Positions 7,686-16,692 of a stretch of DNA of 39,837 bases are shown one piece after another (positions within the stretch are counted from its first letter, which is position 1; the number at the start of each line of letters is the position of its first letter). The notes below the pieces were generated by a model, which worked only from the letters and a program-made list of their open reading frames with translations, was not told where the DNA came from and searched no databases. Where the stretch lies: positions 1 through 39,837 of the forward strand of contig CBFHWU010000026.1 of assembly GCA_965659665.1 (NCBI GenBank), in the 5' to 3' direction. The stretch is from CBFHWU01 sp965659665. GTDB taxonomy: Bacteria; Bacteroidota; Bacteroidia; Flavobacteriales; Flavobacteriaceae. The position numbers and the translations under genes were made by a program.

Positions 7686-9149
7686 TTATTCAATCGATAC
7701 TTTCTTGATCATTTCAGCAACAATTTTGCCTGAAATTAAAGCAGGAGGAACGCCAGGTCCCGGAACAGTCAGTTGCCCTGTAAAATATAGGTTTTCCACT
7801 TTTTTACTTTTCATTTTTGGACGAAAATAGGCCGTTTGAAACAAGGTATTGGCCATACCGTAGGCGTTCCCTTTGTAAGAATTATATTCTGAAATAAAGT
7901 CCACTACACAAAAGGATTTTTTGAACAAAACATGTTCTTTTATAGGTTGATTCGTGAGTTGCTCCATACGGTGGATGACCCTTTCATAATAATGTTCGCG
8001 CAATGCATCACTATCCTCCAGATCGGGAGCTAAAGGAATCAAAATAAAACAAGCTTCTTTATCTTTAGGAGCCATAGATGAATCAGATTGAGAAGGAAGG
8101 TTAACATAAAATAAAGGGTCTTTCGGCCATTCAGGTGTATCATATATACTCGCTGCATGGGCATCAAAATCGACATCAAAAAACAAATTGTGATGCAACA
8201 ATTCATTCAATTTTTTATCAATGCCCATATAAAATAACAAGGAGGAAGGCGCGAATGTTTTTTTGGACCAATAACGTTCAGCATACTGACGATGTTCAAG
8301 CGGTAATAAAGTTTCGGTATGGTGGTAGTCCGCTCCGCTGATCACAATATCAGATTCGAATTTCTGGTTATTGGCACGTATTCCAGTGGTTTTTTTGTTT
8401 TTAACCAAAATCTCTTGAACGGGATGATCAGTATAAAATCGAACTCCTAAAGAAGTGGCTAACGTCACCATAGCCTCAACAATTTGTATCATTCCCCCTT
8501 TCGGATGCCACGTACCTAATCCAAAATCAGCATAATTCATGAAGTTGTAAAATGCTGGAGTACTTTCTGGCTTTGCTCCTAAAAATAAAACAGGAAATTG
8601 TAACAAGGATCGTAATTTTGGATTTGAAAATTCCTTTTCGACCTGTTTGCGAATATTAGTAAAAAATAATCCTGCTTTTTTTATGGTCACTGGTGTGACT
8701 AGTTCCATAAGGGTTTCGCCAGGCTTATAAACCAGATCTTGTACAGCAACTTCATAATTTTGACGTGCTTTAGCAATAAATTTAATGAGTTTTTCGCCAC
8801 TTCCTTTCTCAACGAGCTCAAAACGATTTGCAATTTTTTCAATGCTATCCTCTACAGGAAAAAAATCATCTTTACCAAATACTACTTGATATCCCGGATT
8901 AAGTCGGTCGAGTGAATAATAATCTGAAACTTTTTGATTGAAATCAGCAAAAAAACCATCAAAAACATCAGGCATCCAATACCATGAAGGACCCATATCA
9001 AAAGTAAATCCATCTTGTTTAAACTGACGTGCACGTCCTCCTAAAGTGTCATTTTTTTCGAAAACTTGAACCGAATGACCTTGCTTTGCTAGATAGCAGG
9101 CTGCAGAAAGTGATGAGAATCCTGAACCAAGTATTATAATTTTTTTCAT
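7686..9149 (-). CDS. crtI: Phytoene desaturase (lycopene-forming)
   Basis: 487 residues of the CrtI-type phytoene desaturase family. The N-terminus has the FAD-binding fold with GSGFSSLSAACYLAKQG (the family more often has GAGxGGL) and an acidic residue in VFEKNDTLGGRAR. MGPSWYWMPD follows, and the C-terminus has the signature NLYFTGQLTVPGPGVPPALI. It should convert phytoene to lycopene at the membrane, feeding the end-group enzymes encoded at 1297-4080. In many flavobacteria crtB follows crtI directly; here no phytoene synthase, cyclase or hydroxylase gene follows, and the helicase gene lies downstream. It is separated from the other carotenoid genes by about 3.6 kb. Confidence 0.92.
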   Translation of the reverse strand: MKKIIILGSGFSSLSAACYLAKQGHSVQVFEKNDTLGGRARQFKQDGFTFDMGPSWYWMPDVFDGFFADFNQKVSDYYSLDRLNPGYQVVFGKDDFFPVEDSIEKIANRFELVEKGSGEKLIKFIAKARQNYEVAVQDLVYKPGETLMELVTPVTIKKAGLFFTNIRKQVEKEFSNPKLRSLLQFPVLFLGAKPESTPAFYNFMNYADFGLGTWHPKGGMIQIVEAMVTLATSLGVRFYTDHPVQEILVKNKKTTGIRANNQKFESDIVISGADYHHTETLLPLEHRQYAERYWSKKTFAPSSLLFYMGIDKKLNELLHHNLFFDVDFDAHAASIYDTPEWPKDPLFYVNLPSQSDSSMAPKDKEACFILIPLAPDLEDSDALREHYYERVIHRMEQLTNQPIKEHVLFKKSFCVVDFISEYNSYKGNAYGMANTLFQTAYFRPKMKSKKVENLYFTGQLTVPGPGVPPALISGKIVAEMIKKVSIE

Positions 9150-9156
9150 AACCCTG

Positions 9157-9164
9157 CAAACCTA
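9157..9164 (-). promoter_or_regulatory. Bacteroidota -7 box of crtI
   Basis: Minus strand TAGGTTTG fits TAnnTTTG and ends 7 bases before the crtI ATG, which suggests a leaderless or nearly leaderless transcript. Confidence 0.45.
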
Positions 9165-9211
9165 ATATTATTTTCAGTTTCATGTAAAGAAAGTTACCCG
9201 AAAATTTAATG

Positions 9212-9219
9212 TATTTTTG
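9212..9219 (+). promoter_or_regulatory. Possible -7 box of the PAP2 gene
   Basis: TATTTTTG fits TAnnTTTG on the plus strand, divergent from the crtI box. Transcription would begin near 9225, ahead of all candidate PAP2 start codons. Confidence 0.35.
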
Positions 9220-9273
9220 TTTAAACTAAAATAAAAAACCATTAATAAACTTCATCCTATTCACCGTATTTGG

Positions 9274-9900
9274 TTGCATTTTGGTTTAGTTCATTTATTT
9301 TTACTTCCTCTGGTTTTTCTCCCCAAAGGAACTATTGAACTAAAATTAAACCTTTTTCAGTTTCCAAAGCTTTTTCCTTTGTTTAAATGGATCACTTTTG
9401 GAGGTGACGGTTTTTTTATCATCGTCATTCTAGTCGTTTTAGGAGCCTACCTCTATTTTAAAAAAAAAACCATACAAAACGAAATGATACATTTTGCTAT
9501 TACGGTAATCATAATGGGAATATCTATTTATGTATCAAAAAACATCGCTTTTCCACATGTTGAACGCCCTATTAAATTTTTTGAACATTTACCCCAATTA
9601 TGGAATCCTGATGATTTCAATATTAAGTTTAGAGACTTTTTATCTTTTCCGTCTGGACATACCTCATCAGCAGCTACCTTAGGATTTTTTGTGATGCGCT
9701 ACATGTCCAATCGCTGGTTTCGTGGTGTTTGTTACATCGCCATACTTGCAGTGGGTTTCTCCAGAATATTTTTGTTTCAACATTTTGTTATTGATGTGTT
9801 TTCAGGAGTATATGTTGGGTTAGGCTGTGTTTTTTTGGGCGATTGGATCGCCTATAAATGGGGTATAAAAACATACGATCAATTACAGAAAGAGATCTAA
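9274..9900 (+). CDS. PAP2-family membrane phosphatase
   Basis: 208 residues with about five or six membrane segments and the three phosphatase motifs of the PAP2 superfamily in order: a Lys...ArgPro motif ending in HVERPIKFF, the PSGH motif (SFPSGHTSSAAT), and SRIFLFQHFVIDV (Ser-Arg-x5-His-x3-Asp). Members dephosphorylate lipid phosphates such as phosphatidic acid, phosphatidylglycerophosphate or undecaprenyl diphosphate; the substrate is not resolved here. The start is uncertain. No ATG exists near the 5' end, the listed start is TTG, and the frame stays open upstream to 9235 with protein-like codons (INKLHPIHRIW), so an ATT or other rare start cannot be excluded. It is divergent from crtI. 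Confidence 0.85.
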   Translation: MHFGLVHLFLLPLVFLPKGTIELKLNLFQFPKLFPLFKWITFGGDGFFIIVILVVLGAYLYFKKKTIQNEMIHFAITVIIMGISIYVSKNIAFPHVERPIKFFEHLPQLWNPDDFNIKFRDFLSFPSGHTSSAATLGFFVMRYMSNRWFRGVCYIAILAVGFSRIFLFQHFVIDVFSGVYVGLGCVFLGDWIAYKWGIKTYDQLQKEI

Positions 9901-10020
9901 TTTTTTGGTGTAGAATTAAATATCTTTTCATCTGCCTTCCAAAACATATCTTCCAACGGAAATCCAAGTTTTAAGTCAATCCATAACCTTAGGTTTTACC
10001 ACTTTCTGACAAAAGAAGAA

Positions 10021-12288
10021 TTAAATTTCTCTGTTGTTAATAAGTGCTTTACAATAATCATAATGCGCTTGAATTTCGGAGGAATTTGACTTTCTTTTGA
10101 GTTGTTTCAAAAGATTGTTTTGAAAACCTAAAATCAACCCTTTTACTTCGGGGTTAACTTCTTTATTGATTAACAATTGATTAGCTCTTTCAATGACATG
10201 TTTTTGGAGATTGCGTACAGATACGTCTTGAATATCTCCTTGAACAAAGATATATTTATCCAATTGGCTTAAAAGTTCGTGTACAGGCAGACCATTTCCG
10301 TGAAGGGTTTTATTTTGGGAAATCATTCGAGACAAAAGATCACCATCTAAAATGGAAGTAATTGTTCTCATTTGAGACCTAAAAACAGTATCTAAAGATC
10401 CTGTTGAATAGATATAAGATGTAAGGTCATTGTTTGTAATCCAATATGGAGGAATCCATAGGTGTTCGTTTAAAAACTCTAATGCTCTTAATTGATCTCT
10501 TCGGTCAACATTTTGATAAGTATATCCTTTTTGGGAGGAATGTAAAAGGGTTTCATGAACACCGCCAATAACAGAAAGAGCATGACCTACATAACGTCTA
10601 TATACATAAACCATCTCACTGTAAAGCTGCCTAAGTTCGTCAAAATCGTCTCCATCATCAACCACCCAATCATACAAATTTTCAGCTACTATTTTAAGAT
10701 TTTTCATCCCATAGGTATTCGCTTTAATAATATCATCACCCACGTTTTCGGTAATGGCATTCGGGTCATTGGTTCCCGACTCTCTTCCTGATCCAAACAT
10801 AAAAATTGGATCGGTACTTTTTTCGTCCACCCATTTTTTTAAACTTTTTCGAATTGCTATTGGACTTTGTTCTGGAAAATATCGATAGCCCCATTCAATA
10901 GAGTAGAGGTCATAGGGACCCATTTGACGAACAAAACGTACTCCTTCATCCCCAGGTTGAGCAACGTAATTATAGCGAGTATAATCCATCAACGAAGTTG
11001 CCAGACCCATTTTTTGGGTAAAGGTTGCCGACCGCAAAGAATCCACAGGATAGGCTGAACTGGCTTTAAAATTGTGTCGTAATCCTAACGAATGTCCCAC
11101 CTCATGTGCAATCACCTGACGCATCATTTCACCAATATCATCAATAGGCGTGTTAAGGGTTCGAGCGGAGGGGTTTGCTGCACCAGTTTCAATAAGATAT
11201 CGGTTGCGATATGATTGCAAATGATTGTGATACCATAAAACATCACTTTCTATAATTTCACCTGTTCTAGGATCTGCTACTCGAGGTCCCGTGGCATTAC
11301 GTAAATCAGAGGCAACATATCGCACTATGGAGTAGCGAACATCTTCGGTATGAAAATCAGGATCCTCTTCTTTGGAAGGGGCTTCTTTGGCTTGAATAGC
11401 ATGTTTAAACCCTGCTTGTTCAAAAGCAATATTCCAATCTTCAATCCCTTTTTTAATATAAGGAACAAGCTTTTTGGGTGTTGCTGGATCTAGATAAAAT
11501 ACAATCGGTTTTTTAGGTAAAACCAGCTCTCCTTTTCGATAGGCTTCTTCATCAATGGGCTCTAAACGAAAGCGCTGAACAATTTCGTAAGAATCCGCTT
11601 TCAGTGCTTCTGAGCTATAATCCGTTTTGTCAATGGTAAAATATCCTACACGACTATCGGCATATCGAATAGGCATTTGATCGTCGGGTAAAGCAATAAT
11701 AGAAATATTTATTTGATAAGTATTTGCGTTTTCTTTTTCTGTAAAAGTCAATGTGCTTGCGACTTCTATATTTTGAACAAATGTTCGAATAGTATTAATA
11801 AAACTTCTTTTAGACTCATGCTTGCCTTTTAAGTTTAATGAAAACCCTGGAGAATCTTGTTGAAAATAATCGCTAACATCTATTAAGTATCGATCATCTT
11901 CTTCATTTTTAATCTTGAAGCTATGTAAAATAGATTTCGTATTGTTTTTTTGGACGCTTTCAAAAATAGGGTCTGTTTTTCGAGCAATATTTTCGGTGGG
12001 GATTTCTAACAGTAAAATTTGATCTGCTTGTTTCACAAAGTGAATCATAATACTAGACCGCTTATCCCCTATCGAATTTATTTGTTCGGGAGTATGGGCT
12101 AATCGACTAATAAGAAGTAAGTCCTTATGTAAGTCTTTTTCGGTTAGCTCAAAATAAAGGGTGCCTTTTTCAGAGAAATAGGTGGTAAACAGTCCTTGTT
12201 TTTGTTCTGTATCCATTACTAATGAATCCAATGGCTTCTGAGCAAGAACAATAGAGGAAAATAAAGAAATAAAAATAAGAACTCGCAT
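10021..12288 (-). CDS. Secreted zinc-dependent metalloprotease (metzincin-like)
   Basis: 755 residues with a signal peptide (MRVLIFISLFSSIVLAQ). The catalytic centre is HEVGHSLGLRHN from His395, the extended HExxHxxGxxH zinc site of metzincins, followed after about 30 residues by a Met-turn-like segment SLMDYTRYNYV. The overall arrangement and the ending fit the large Bacteroidota metalloproteases annotated with DUF5117/DUF5118/DUF4953 domains; these domain names are from memory. The protein should act in the periplasm or outside the cell, degrading peptides or proteins. It stands alone, downstream of and separate from the DUF1772-like gene. Confidence 0.88.
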   Translation of the reverse strand: MRVLIFISLFSSIVLAQKPLDSLVMDTEQKQGLFTTYFSEKGTLYFELTEKDLHKDLLLISRLAHTPEQINSIGDKRSSIMIHFVKQADQILLLEIPTENIARKTDPIFESVQKNNTKSILHSFKIKNEEDDRYLIDVSDYFQQDSPGFSLNLKGKHESKRSFINTIRTFVQNIEVASTLTFTEKENANTYQINISIIALPDDQMPIRYADSRVGYFTIDKTDYSSEALKADSYEIVQRFRLEPIDEEAYRKGELVLPKKPIVFYLDPATPKKLVPYIKKGIEDWNIAFEQAGFKHAIQAKEAPSKEEDPDFHTEDVRYSIVRYVASDLRNATGPRVADPRTGEIIESDVLWYHNHLQSYRNRYLIETGAANPSARTLNTPIDDIGEMMRQVIAHEVGHSLGLRHNFKASSAYPVDSLRSATFTQKMGLATSLMDYTRYNYVAQPGDEGVRFVRQMGPYDLYSIEWGYRYFPEQSPIAIRKSLKKWVDEKSTDPIFMFGSGRESGTNDPNAITENVGDDIIKANTYGMKNLKIVAENLYDWVVDDGDDFDELRQLYSEMVYVYRRYVGHALSVIGGVHETLLHSSQKGYTYQNVDRRDQLRALEFLNEHLWIPPYWITNNDLTSYIYSTGSLDTVFRSQMRTITSILDGDLLSRMISQNKTLHGNGLPVHELLSQLDKYIFVQGDIQDVSVRNLQKHVIERANQLLINKEVNPEVKGLILGFQNNLLKQLKRKSNSSEIQAHYDYCKALINNREI

Positions 12289-12332
12289 AAATTTAGATTT
12301 AGGTTAAAGTGTGCCAATATACACGAATTATA

Positions 12333-12758
12333 TTAAATCACAAATACATAAAAACTTATACTTAAAGCTTTTAACAACCAGAGAACTGTACGAATACGAT
12401 TGTATTTCATCAATTCATAATGCTTATTTTTATCAAAGCCATCAGAAAGTTTATGGTGATGAGGGACAATGAAAAGAAAAGTAATTCCCCATATAATAAA
12501 AACTAACCCTTGGTTAAAAGTTAAATAAATAGGGAAAGTAAATTGGTTAATATTCCACAAGATAATTAATGAGGTTCCCAGTTCAATCCACATAGGTATG
12601 AATACGATATGACCTACTTTACGCGTATATGTTTTATGAAAAGTGGAAAATTGATCAGGAGAAATAACATCAAAACTACGATACGTTATATAATGGGTAA
12701 CTGCAATTACGCCCGCTAAAAAAACAGTGCAAACAAGATTGATTAAAACATAAATCAT
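12333..12758 (-). CDS. Small four-helix membrane protein, DUF1772-like
   Basis: 141 residues with four hydrophobic segments (about 3-25, 50-70, 78-100 and 122-140). The pattern of His, Tyr and Arg residues after the first helix (THYITYRSFDVI, FHKTYTRKVGHIVF) and an acidic residue in the second helix resemble DUF1772/anthrone-oxygenase-like membrane proteins, but this is a weak recognition. It lies 10 bases downstream of the HxlR regulator gene on the same strand, so the pair is very probably one transcription unit and the membrane protein a target of that regulator. Confidence 0.7.
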   Translation of the reverse strand: MIYVLINLVCTVFLAGVIAVTHYITYRSFDVISPDQFSTFHKTYTRKVGHIVFIPMWIELGTSLIILWNINQFTFPIYLTFNQGLVFIIWGITFLFIVPHHHKLSDGFDKNKHYELMKYNRIRTVLWLLKALSISFYVFVI

Positions 12759-12768
12759 TTGCGAAACC

Positions 12769-13203
12769 TTAATCCAACGAAATCCGTTTTTTTATACTTT
12801 TAAGATAGGTTTTTTTTTGTTTTTTGATAAAATTCTCGTGAGGTATTTGACGAGATTCTCTAAAAATTGTTTTTACTATAGGAGTGTACTTCAAATCAAG
12901 ATTTTTATTGCTCCATTGCATGATATGAAAAATAATATCGTACAAATCAACCCCTGAGGCAGTAAGATAATAATGCTTTATTTTTTTGTCTTTAGGGTCT
13001 GTTTTATATGATAGGATAGCATTTTGTTTTAAAAGTTGCAAACGACTTGTCAAAACGCTTGTGGATATTGATTCCGGTGAACTGAGAAATTGTTTAAAGG
13101 ATGTTTTTCCAAAAAAAATATCTCTGACTATCATTAAGGCCCATTTGTCTCCAATAATATCCAAAGCGTTGGTTAATGGACATTGAGATCTTGTTTTATG
13201 CAT
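12769..13203 (-). CDS. HxlR-family transcriptional regulator
   Basis: 144 residues from the ATG at 13201-13203 (MHKTRSQCPLTNALDIIGDK). An in-frame TTG nine codons upstream is rejected because the family normally starts close to the Cys-Pro motif. The winged-helix core is typical of HxlR: a CPL start, GDKWALMIVRDIFFGKTSF, a recognition helix near STSVLTSRLQLL, and the wing with a Tyr after ASG. The single Cys near the N-terminus is the residue that senses oxidants or electrophiles in some HxlR relatives. It precedes the small membrane protein and is divergent from the TonB receptor gene across 83 bases, so it may regulate both. Confidence 0.88.
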   Translation of the reverse strand: MHKTRSQCPLTNALDIIGDKWALMIVRDIFFGKTSFKQFLSSPESISTSVLTSRLQLLKQNAILSYKTDPKDKKIKHYYLTASGVDLYDIIFHIMQWSNKNLDLKYTPIVKTIFRESRQIPHENFIKKQKKTYLKSIKKRISLD

Positions 13204-13252
13204 TTTTTTTTGCAAGTTAAATAAATTCAACTTAATTACTTGATTTAAAGCT

Positions 13253-13260
13253 TATTTTTG
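13253..13260 (+). promoter_or_regulatory. -7 box of the TonB receptor gene
   Basis: TATTTTTG fits TAnnTTTG and lies 26 bases before the TTG start at 13287, in the divergent gap shared with the HxlR regulator. Confidence 0.4.
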
Positions 13261-13286
13261 TTGTGTAAAAATTAAACTACATATAA

Positions 13287-15746
13287 TTGAAATTATTATT
13301 CTCTATTATTCTGTTCTTGATCACAACATTTGTTAAGTCTCAAATTACAGGGCAAATCGTTGATCAACAATCACAACAACCTATTGAATATGGAACGATC
13401 AGTATTTTGCAAGACGAAATGGTCATCAACGGGTCTATCTCAGATGCCAAAGGAAATTTTAGCATCGATAAACTCCCTAATACTCCTTTTCAAGTCTCAA
13501 TTAGTTTCCTTGGTTATGATACTATATTTATTAATGATCTAGAAAAAAAGGTAGCAGAAGTTATGGATTTAGGAATCCTTTCTTTACGACCTTCAAATGC
13601 ACTTCTTGAAGAAGTTGTCATCAAAGCAACACGTCAACAATTCGTTAATAAAATTGATAAACAAGTCTATGATATTCAATCGTTAAGTTCCAATCAAGGG
13701 AACACTGCCGTTGATGCGCTCAAAAATTTACCTTCGGTAAGTGTTGATGGGCTAGGAACTATTCGAGTTAGAGGAGCAGAAGGTTTTGTTTTGTTGATAG
13801 ATAATAAACCCCTCCAGTCTGATCCCTCAATTGCTCTAAGTCAAATTCCTTCAAATGCGATTCAAAGTATAGAGCTCATCACGGCACCCTCAGCCAAATA
13901 TGATGCGGAAGGAAAAGCAGGAATTATTAACGTAATTACGACCAAAAAAATACGTCAAGGGGATTATTTTCAATTCAATGTAAATTCTGGAGCACCTTCA
14001 ATCGAAAACTATGACAATGCCCAAAAAAGTCAACGCTATGGGGCTGATGCAACCTACTTGTTTGTCCGTAATAAATGGAACCTTTCTACAGGTCTTTATT
14101 TCCAGCGAAATGACAAATCTGGAAGACGTGAAGGGGATGTTTTCACCATTACAGATAATTTACGTACACAGCTTCCATCAAGTGGAGAACGAAGTTTCGA
14201 CGAACAAAACTATTCGGCTAAGTTTTATCTCGATTACACTCCAAGTACCAAAAACAATTACAACCTGGGGGTTTATGTAGGAAAACGAACTAAAGATCGC
14301 ACCGCTGACATCCTGTATTACGACAATCATGCTGTTGATTTAGCTAACGATAATGAACGACTATATACCACCCAATATTACAATGAAAACTTACGCACTC
14401 GAAAAGGAGATTTTGTTATTGGAAGTTTTGGCTTCAATCATACCTTCGAGAACAAAGCTCAATTTACAGGATCATTTTTGTACGAATACACTTTGCTTGG
14501 AGGCCCTACCACCAATCGTAATCTAGGATACCCCAATACCAATATCGTCTATCAAGACGAATACAACACCAATGACAATCCACTTTATGGAAGTCAATTA
14601 CAATTGGATTACACATTTGCTCCATTCCGATTTGGGACATTTGAAATGGGTTATTTGTTTCGAAATCTCGATCATACAGGTGATTTTGTATATGAACGAA
14701 AAAATAATCTCACAGGTATTTTTGAACTCGTTCCAGAGTTTTCGAGCGAAGTCAATCTCAATAGAAGTTTACATTCTGGTTATGTTCAATACGCCAAAAA
14801 CACATCCCTTTTTAGCCTCGCTGCCGGAATTAGAATGGAACATATGAACAGAAAGCTGTCATTAAAGGATAAAGGCAATACAATCGATGAAGAGTTGGTT
14901 TATAACACCAACAAATGGTACCCTTCTGCTTCTTTAGGCTATCAGTTAAATGAGGAAACACTTCTCAAACTAGCCTATACCAAACGTGTTCAGCGCACCA
15001 CCACATTTAAAATGAATCCTTTTCCCGAAAGAGAACACTCTGAAACACTGGAACAAGGAGATCCTAACTTGAAACCTGAATACATCGACCAAGTTGAAAT
15101 TGGAATTTCGAGAACCAATAAACAAGGTCTTAATACCTACGCCAATGTATACTATCAACGTGTCAAAAATTTGGTAAATCGTGTGAATACTGTATATAAC
15201 GACAGTATTTTAAACCGAATTTATTCGAACGTAGGAACTTCAAAATCCATAGGGTTGGAATGGGGCAAATCAATAAAGTTTAATAACAAATGGAACGCTT
15301 ATGCTGGTGGAAATCTCTATCACCATCAAATTGATGGAAACTTTGACCAAAAAAGCATTAATACGTCAAGTTGGGTTTATTCCATCGATATCAACTCAAG
15401 CTACCAATTTAATGATCGTTCTCGAATTGAATTGGTATTTAATTACCTCTCTAAACGGATTACTGCTCAAGGGGAAGATAGTAGATTTTACAACCCCACT
15501 CTGAGTTACAGCACAACCTTTTTAGACCGCCAACTCACCGCTACATTACAATGGAAAAATATCGATTTAGGACTTTTAAATTCAAATGAACAACGCATCA
15601 CAACTCACCGACCAAATGATTTTTATACAACCACTAACTATGTGTATGAAGTCGATATGATTTCACTTAACTTGTCTTACAATTTTAATAATAGAAAGAA
15701 CAAAACGAAATTTATTGAAAGTTCTTTTGGGAAAAATGAGTTTTAG
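13287..15746 (+). CDS. TonB-dependent outer-membrane receptor
   Basis: 819 residues. The start codon is TTG: it is followed at once by a signal peptide (KLLFSIILFLITTFVKSQ) and there is no ATG at that place. Residues about 20-105 form a CarboxypepD_reg-like domain (ITGQIVDQQSQQPIEYGTIS). A plug domain follows (LPSVSVDGLGTIRVRG, IELITAPSAKYDAEGKAGII), then a long beta-barrel region of the outer-membrane beta-barrel 3 type, with YTKRVQRTTTF and LEQGDPNLKPEY as typical late barrel motifs. No SusD partner is adjacent, so a glycan role is not supported; metal, peptide or other small-molecule uptake is possible. It is divergent from the HxlR regulator. Confidence 0.9.
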   Translation: MKLLFSIILFLITTFVKSQITGQIVDQQSQQPIEYGTISILQDEMVINGSISDAKGNFSIDKLPNTPFQVSISFLGYDTIFINDLEKKVAEVMDLGILSLRPSNALLEEVVIKATRQQFVNKIDKQVYDIQSLSSNQGNTAVDALKNLPSVSVDGLGTIRVRGAEGFVLLIDNKPLQSDPSIALSQIPSNAIQSIELITAPSAKYDAEGKAGIINVITTKKIRQGDYFQFNVNSGAPSIENYDNAQKSQRYGADATYLFVRNKWNLSTGLYFQRNDKSGRREGDVFTITDNLRTQLPSSGERSFDEQNYSAKFYLDYTPSTKNNYNLGVYVGKRTKDRTADILYYDNHAVDLANDNERLYTTQYYNENLRTRKGDFVIGSFGFNHTFENKAQFTGSFLYEYTLLGGPTTNRNLGYPNTNIVYQDEYNTNDNPLYGSQLQLDYTFAPFRFGTFEMGYLFRNLDHTGDFVYERKNNLTGIFELVPEFSSEVNLNRSLHSGYVQYAKNTSLFSLAAGIRMEHMNRKLSLKDKGNTIDEELVYNTNKWYPSASLGYQLNEETLLKLAYTKRVQRTTTFKMNPFPEREHSETLEQGDPNLKPEYIDQVEIGISRTNKQGLNTYANVYYQRVKNLVNRVNTVYNDSILNRIYSNVGTSKSIGLEWGKSIKFNNKWNAYAGGNLYHHQIDGNFDQKSINTSSWVYSIDINSSYQFNDRSRIELVFNYLSKRITAQGEDSRFYNPTLSYSTTFLDRQLTATLQWKNIDLGLLNSNEQRITTHRPNDFYTTTNYVYEVDMISLNLSYNFNNRKNKTKFIESSFGKNEF

Positions 15747-15797
15747 GTTTTATTGTATAATTTAGTTACTATAAAATAAAAATTTGTATATTGGAAA

Positions 15798-16679
15798 ATG
15801 ACCTTTTTTAACACCCTTTTTAACGCTTTTTTTGGGCCTGTATTTTTAGAGTGGTTTGAACGAAATGTTATTCGATTAGCGATCATCGGTTTTGTATTCC
15901 ACACTGTTTTTTTGGTGATCAACCACCTCCAAAATAGTGGTGTAGATGCAGAGTTAAATTCGTGGTTTTATTTACCTGTCAAAGCAATTTTTACTCCCTT
16001 TTCTATTATTATATTATATGAAATTTATCAGTTTTTGGTGTATTTACATCGTTCGTTTACCACTTCAATATTAAAACAGTTCGAAATCATTTCATTGATT
16101 CTCATTCGTAAAATATTTAAAGATTTATCGGAGTTTCGACCTCAAAATGATTGGTACAAAGACTTACATCATCAAGAAATTTTAGGAAGTTTGATTGGAT
16201 TGATCGTTATCCTGTCAATGGTCTATTTATTCAATCTTTTAATTTCCAAAAAACCAAAAGTCAAAGGAGATAAAGAATTAAGCGTTTTTATTACTACCAA
16301 ACGAATTATTAGTGTGGTCTTGATTCCAATTCTATTTATTATTTTGATATATCAAACAAGTCAAAGTTTGGTGATTTCCAATGGTATGTTAGCGTTTTTT
16401 GATAGCTTACAAGAAATTTCTTTTTTGTTTTTTCAAGAGTTTTTTTTAATTCTCATTTTTATTGATGTTTTAATTTTGTTGATCTCTTTTTATTATTCAA
16501 ACGTTTTTTCCAAACTAATTCGCAATACAGGCTTCGTTATTTCAACAGTTATCTTACGCATTTCTTTTGAAACTCAGGGGTTGGCCACCACCATACTTAT
16601 TATTGTAAGTATTGTATTCAGTTTGTTTATCTTATTTTTTTACAATCAAATAAACAAAGTAGTTCCAACGAAAGTTTAG
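15798..16679 (+). CDS. Multi-pass membrane protein of unknown function
   Basis: 293 residues with about seven hydrophobic segments, very rich in Ile, Leu and Phe. The N-terminus (FFGPVFLEWFERNVIRLAI) and a middle charged loop (FRPQNDWYKDLHHQEIL) are the only polar stretches of note. No known domain or catalytic motif was recognised. It starts 51 bases after the TonB receptor gene on the same strand and might be co-transcribed with it. It converges on the phosphatase gene, with only 13 bases between the two stops. Confidence 0.75.
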   Translation: MTFFNTLFNAFFGPVFLEWFERNVIRLAIIGFVFHTVFLVINHLQNSGVDAELNSWFYLPVKAIFTPFSIIILYEIYQFLVYLHRSFTTSILKQFEIISLILIRKIFKDLSEFRPQNDWYKDLHHQEILGSLIGLIVILSMVYLFNLLISKKPKVKGDKELSVFITTKRIISVVLIPILFIILIYQTSQSLVISNGMLAFFDSLQEISFLFFQEFFLILIFIDVLILLISFYYSNVFSKLIRNTGFVISTVILRISFETQGLATTILIIVSIVFSLFILFFYNQINKVVPTKV

Positions 16680-16692
16680 CTCTAAATCATTC

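Noticed and set aside
9901..10020. Short minus-strand frame reading WIDLKLGFPLEDMFWKAD and so on, after the metalloprotease gene
   Set aside because: Only about 30 codons, no start and no recognised family. It may be a remnant, but the evidence is too thin for a feature.
13287..15746. The TonB receptor as a SusC-type glycan importer
   Set aside because: No SusD gene follows and the barrel motifs fit the outer-membrane beta-barrel 3 group rather than SusC.
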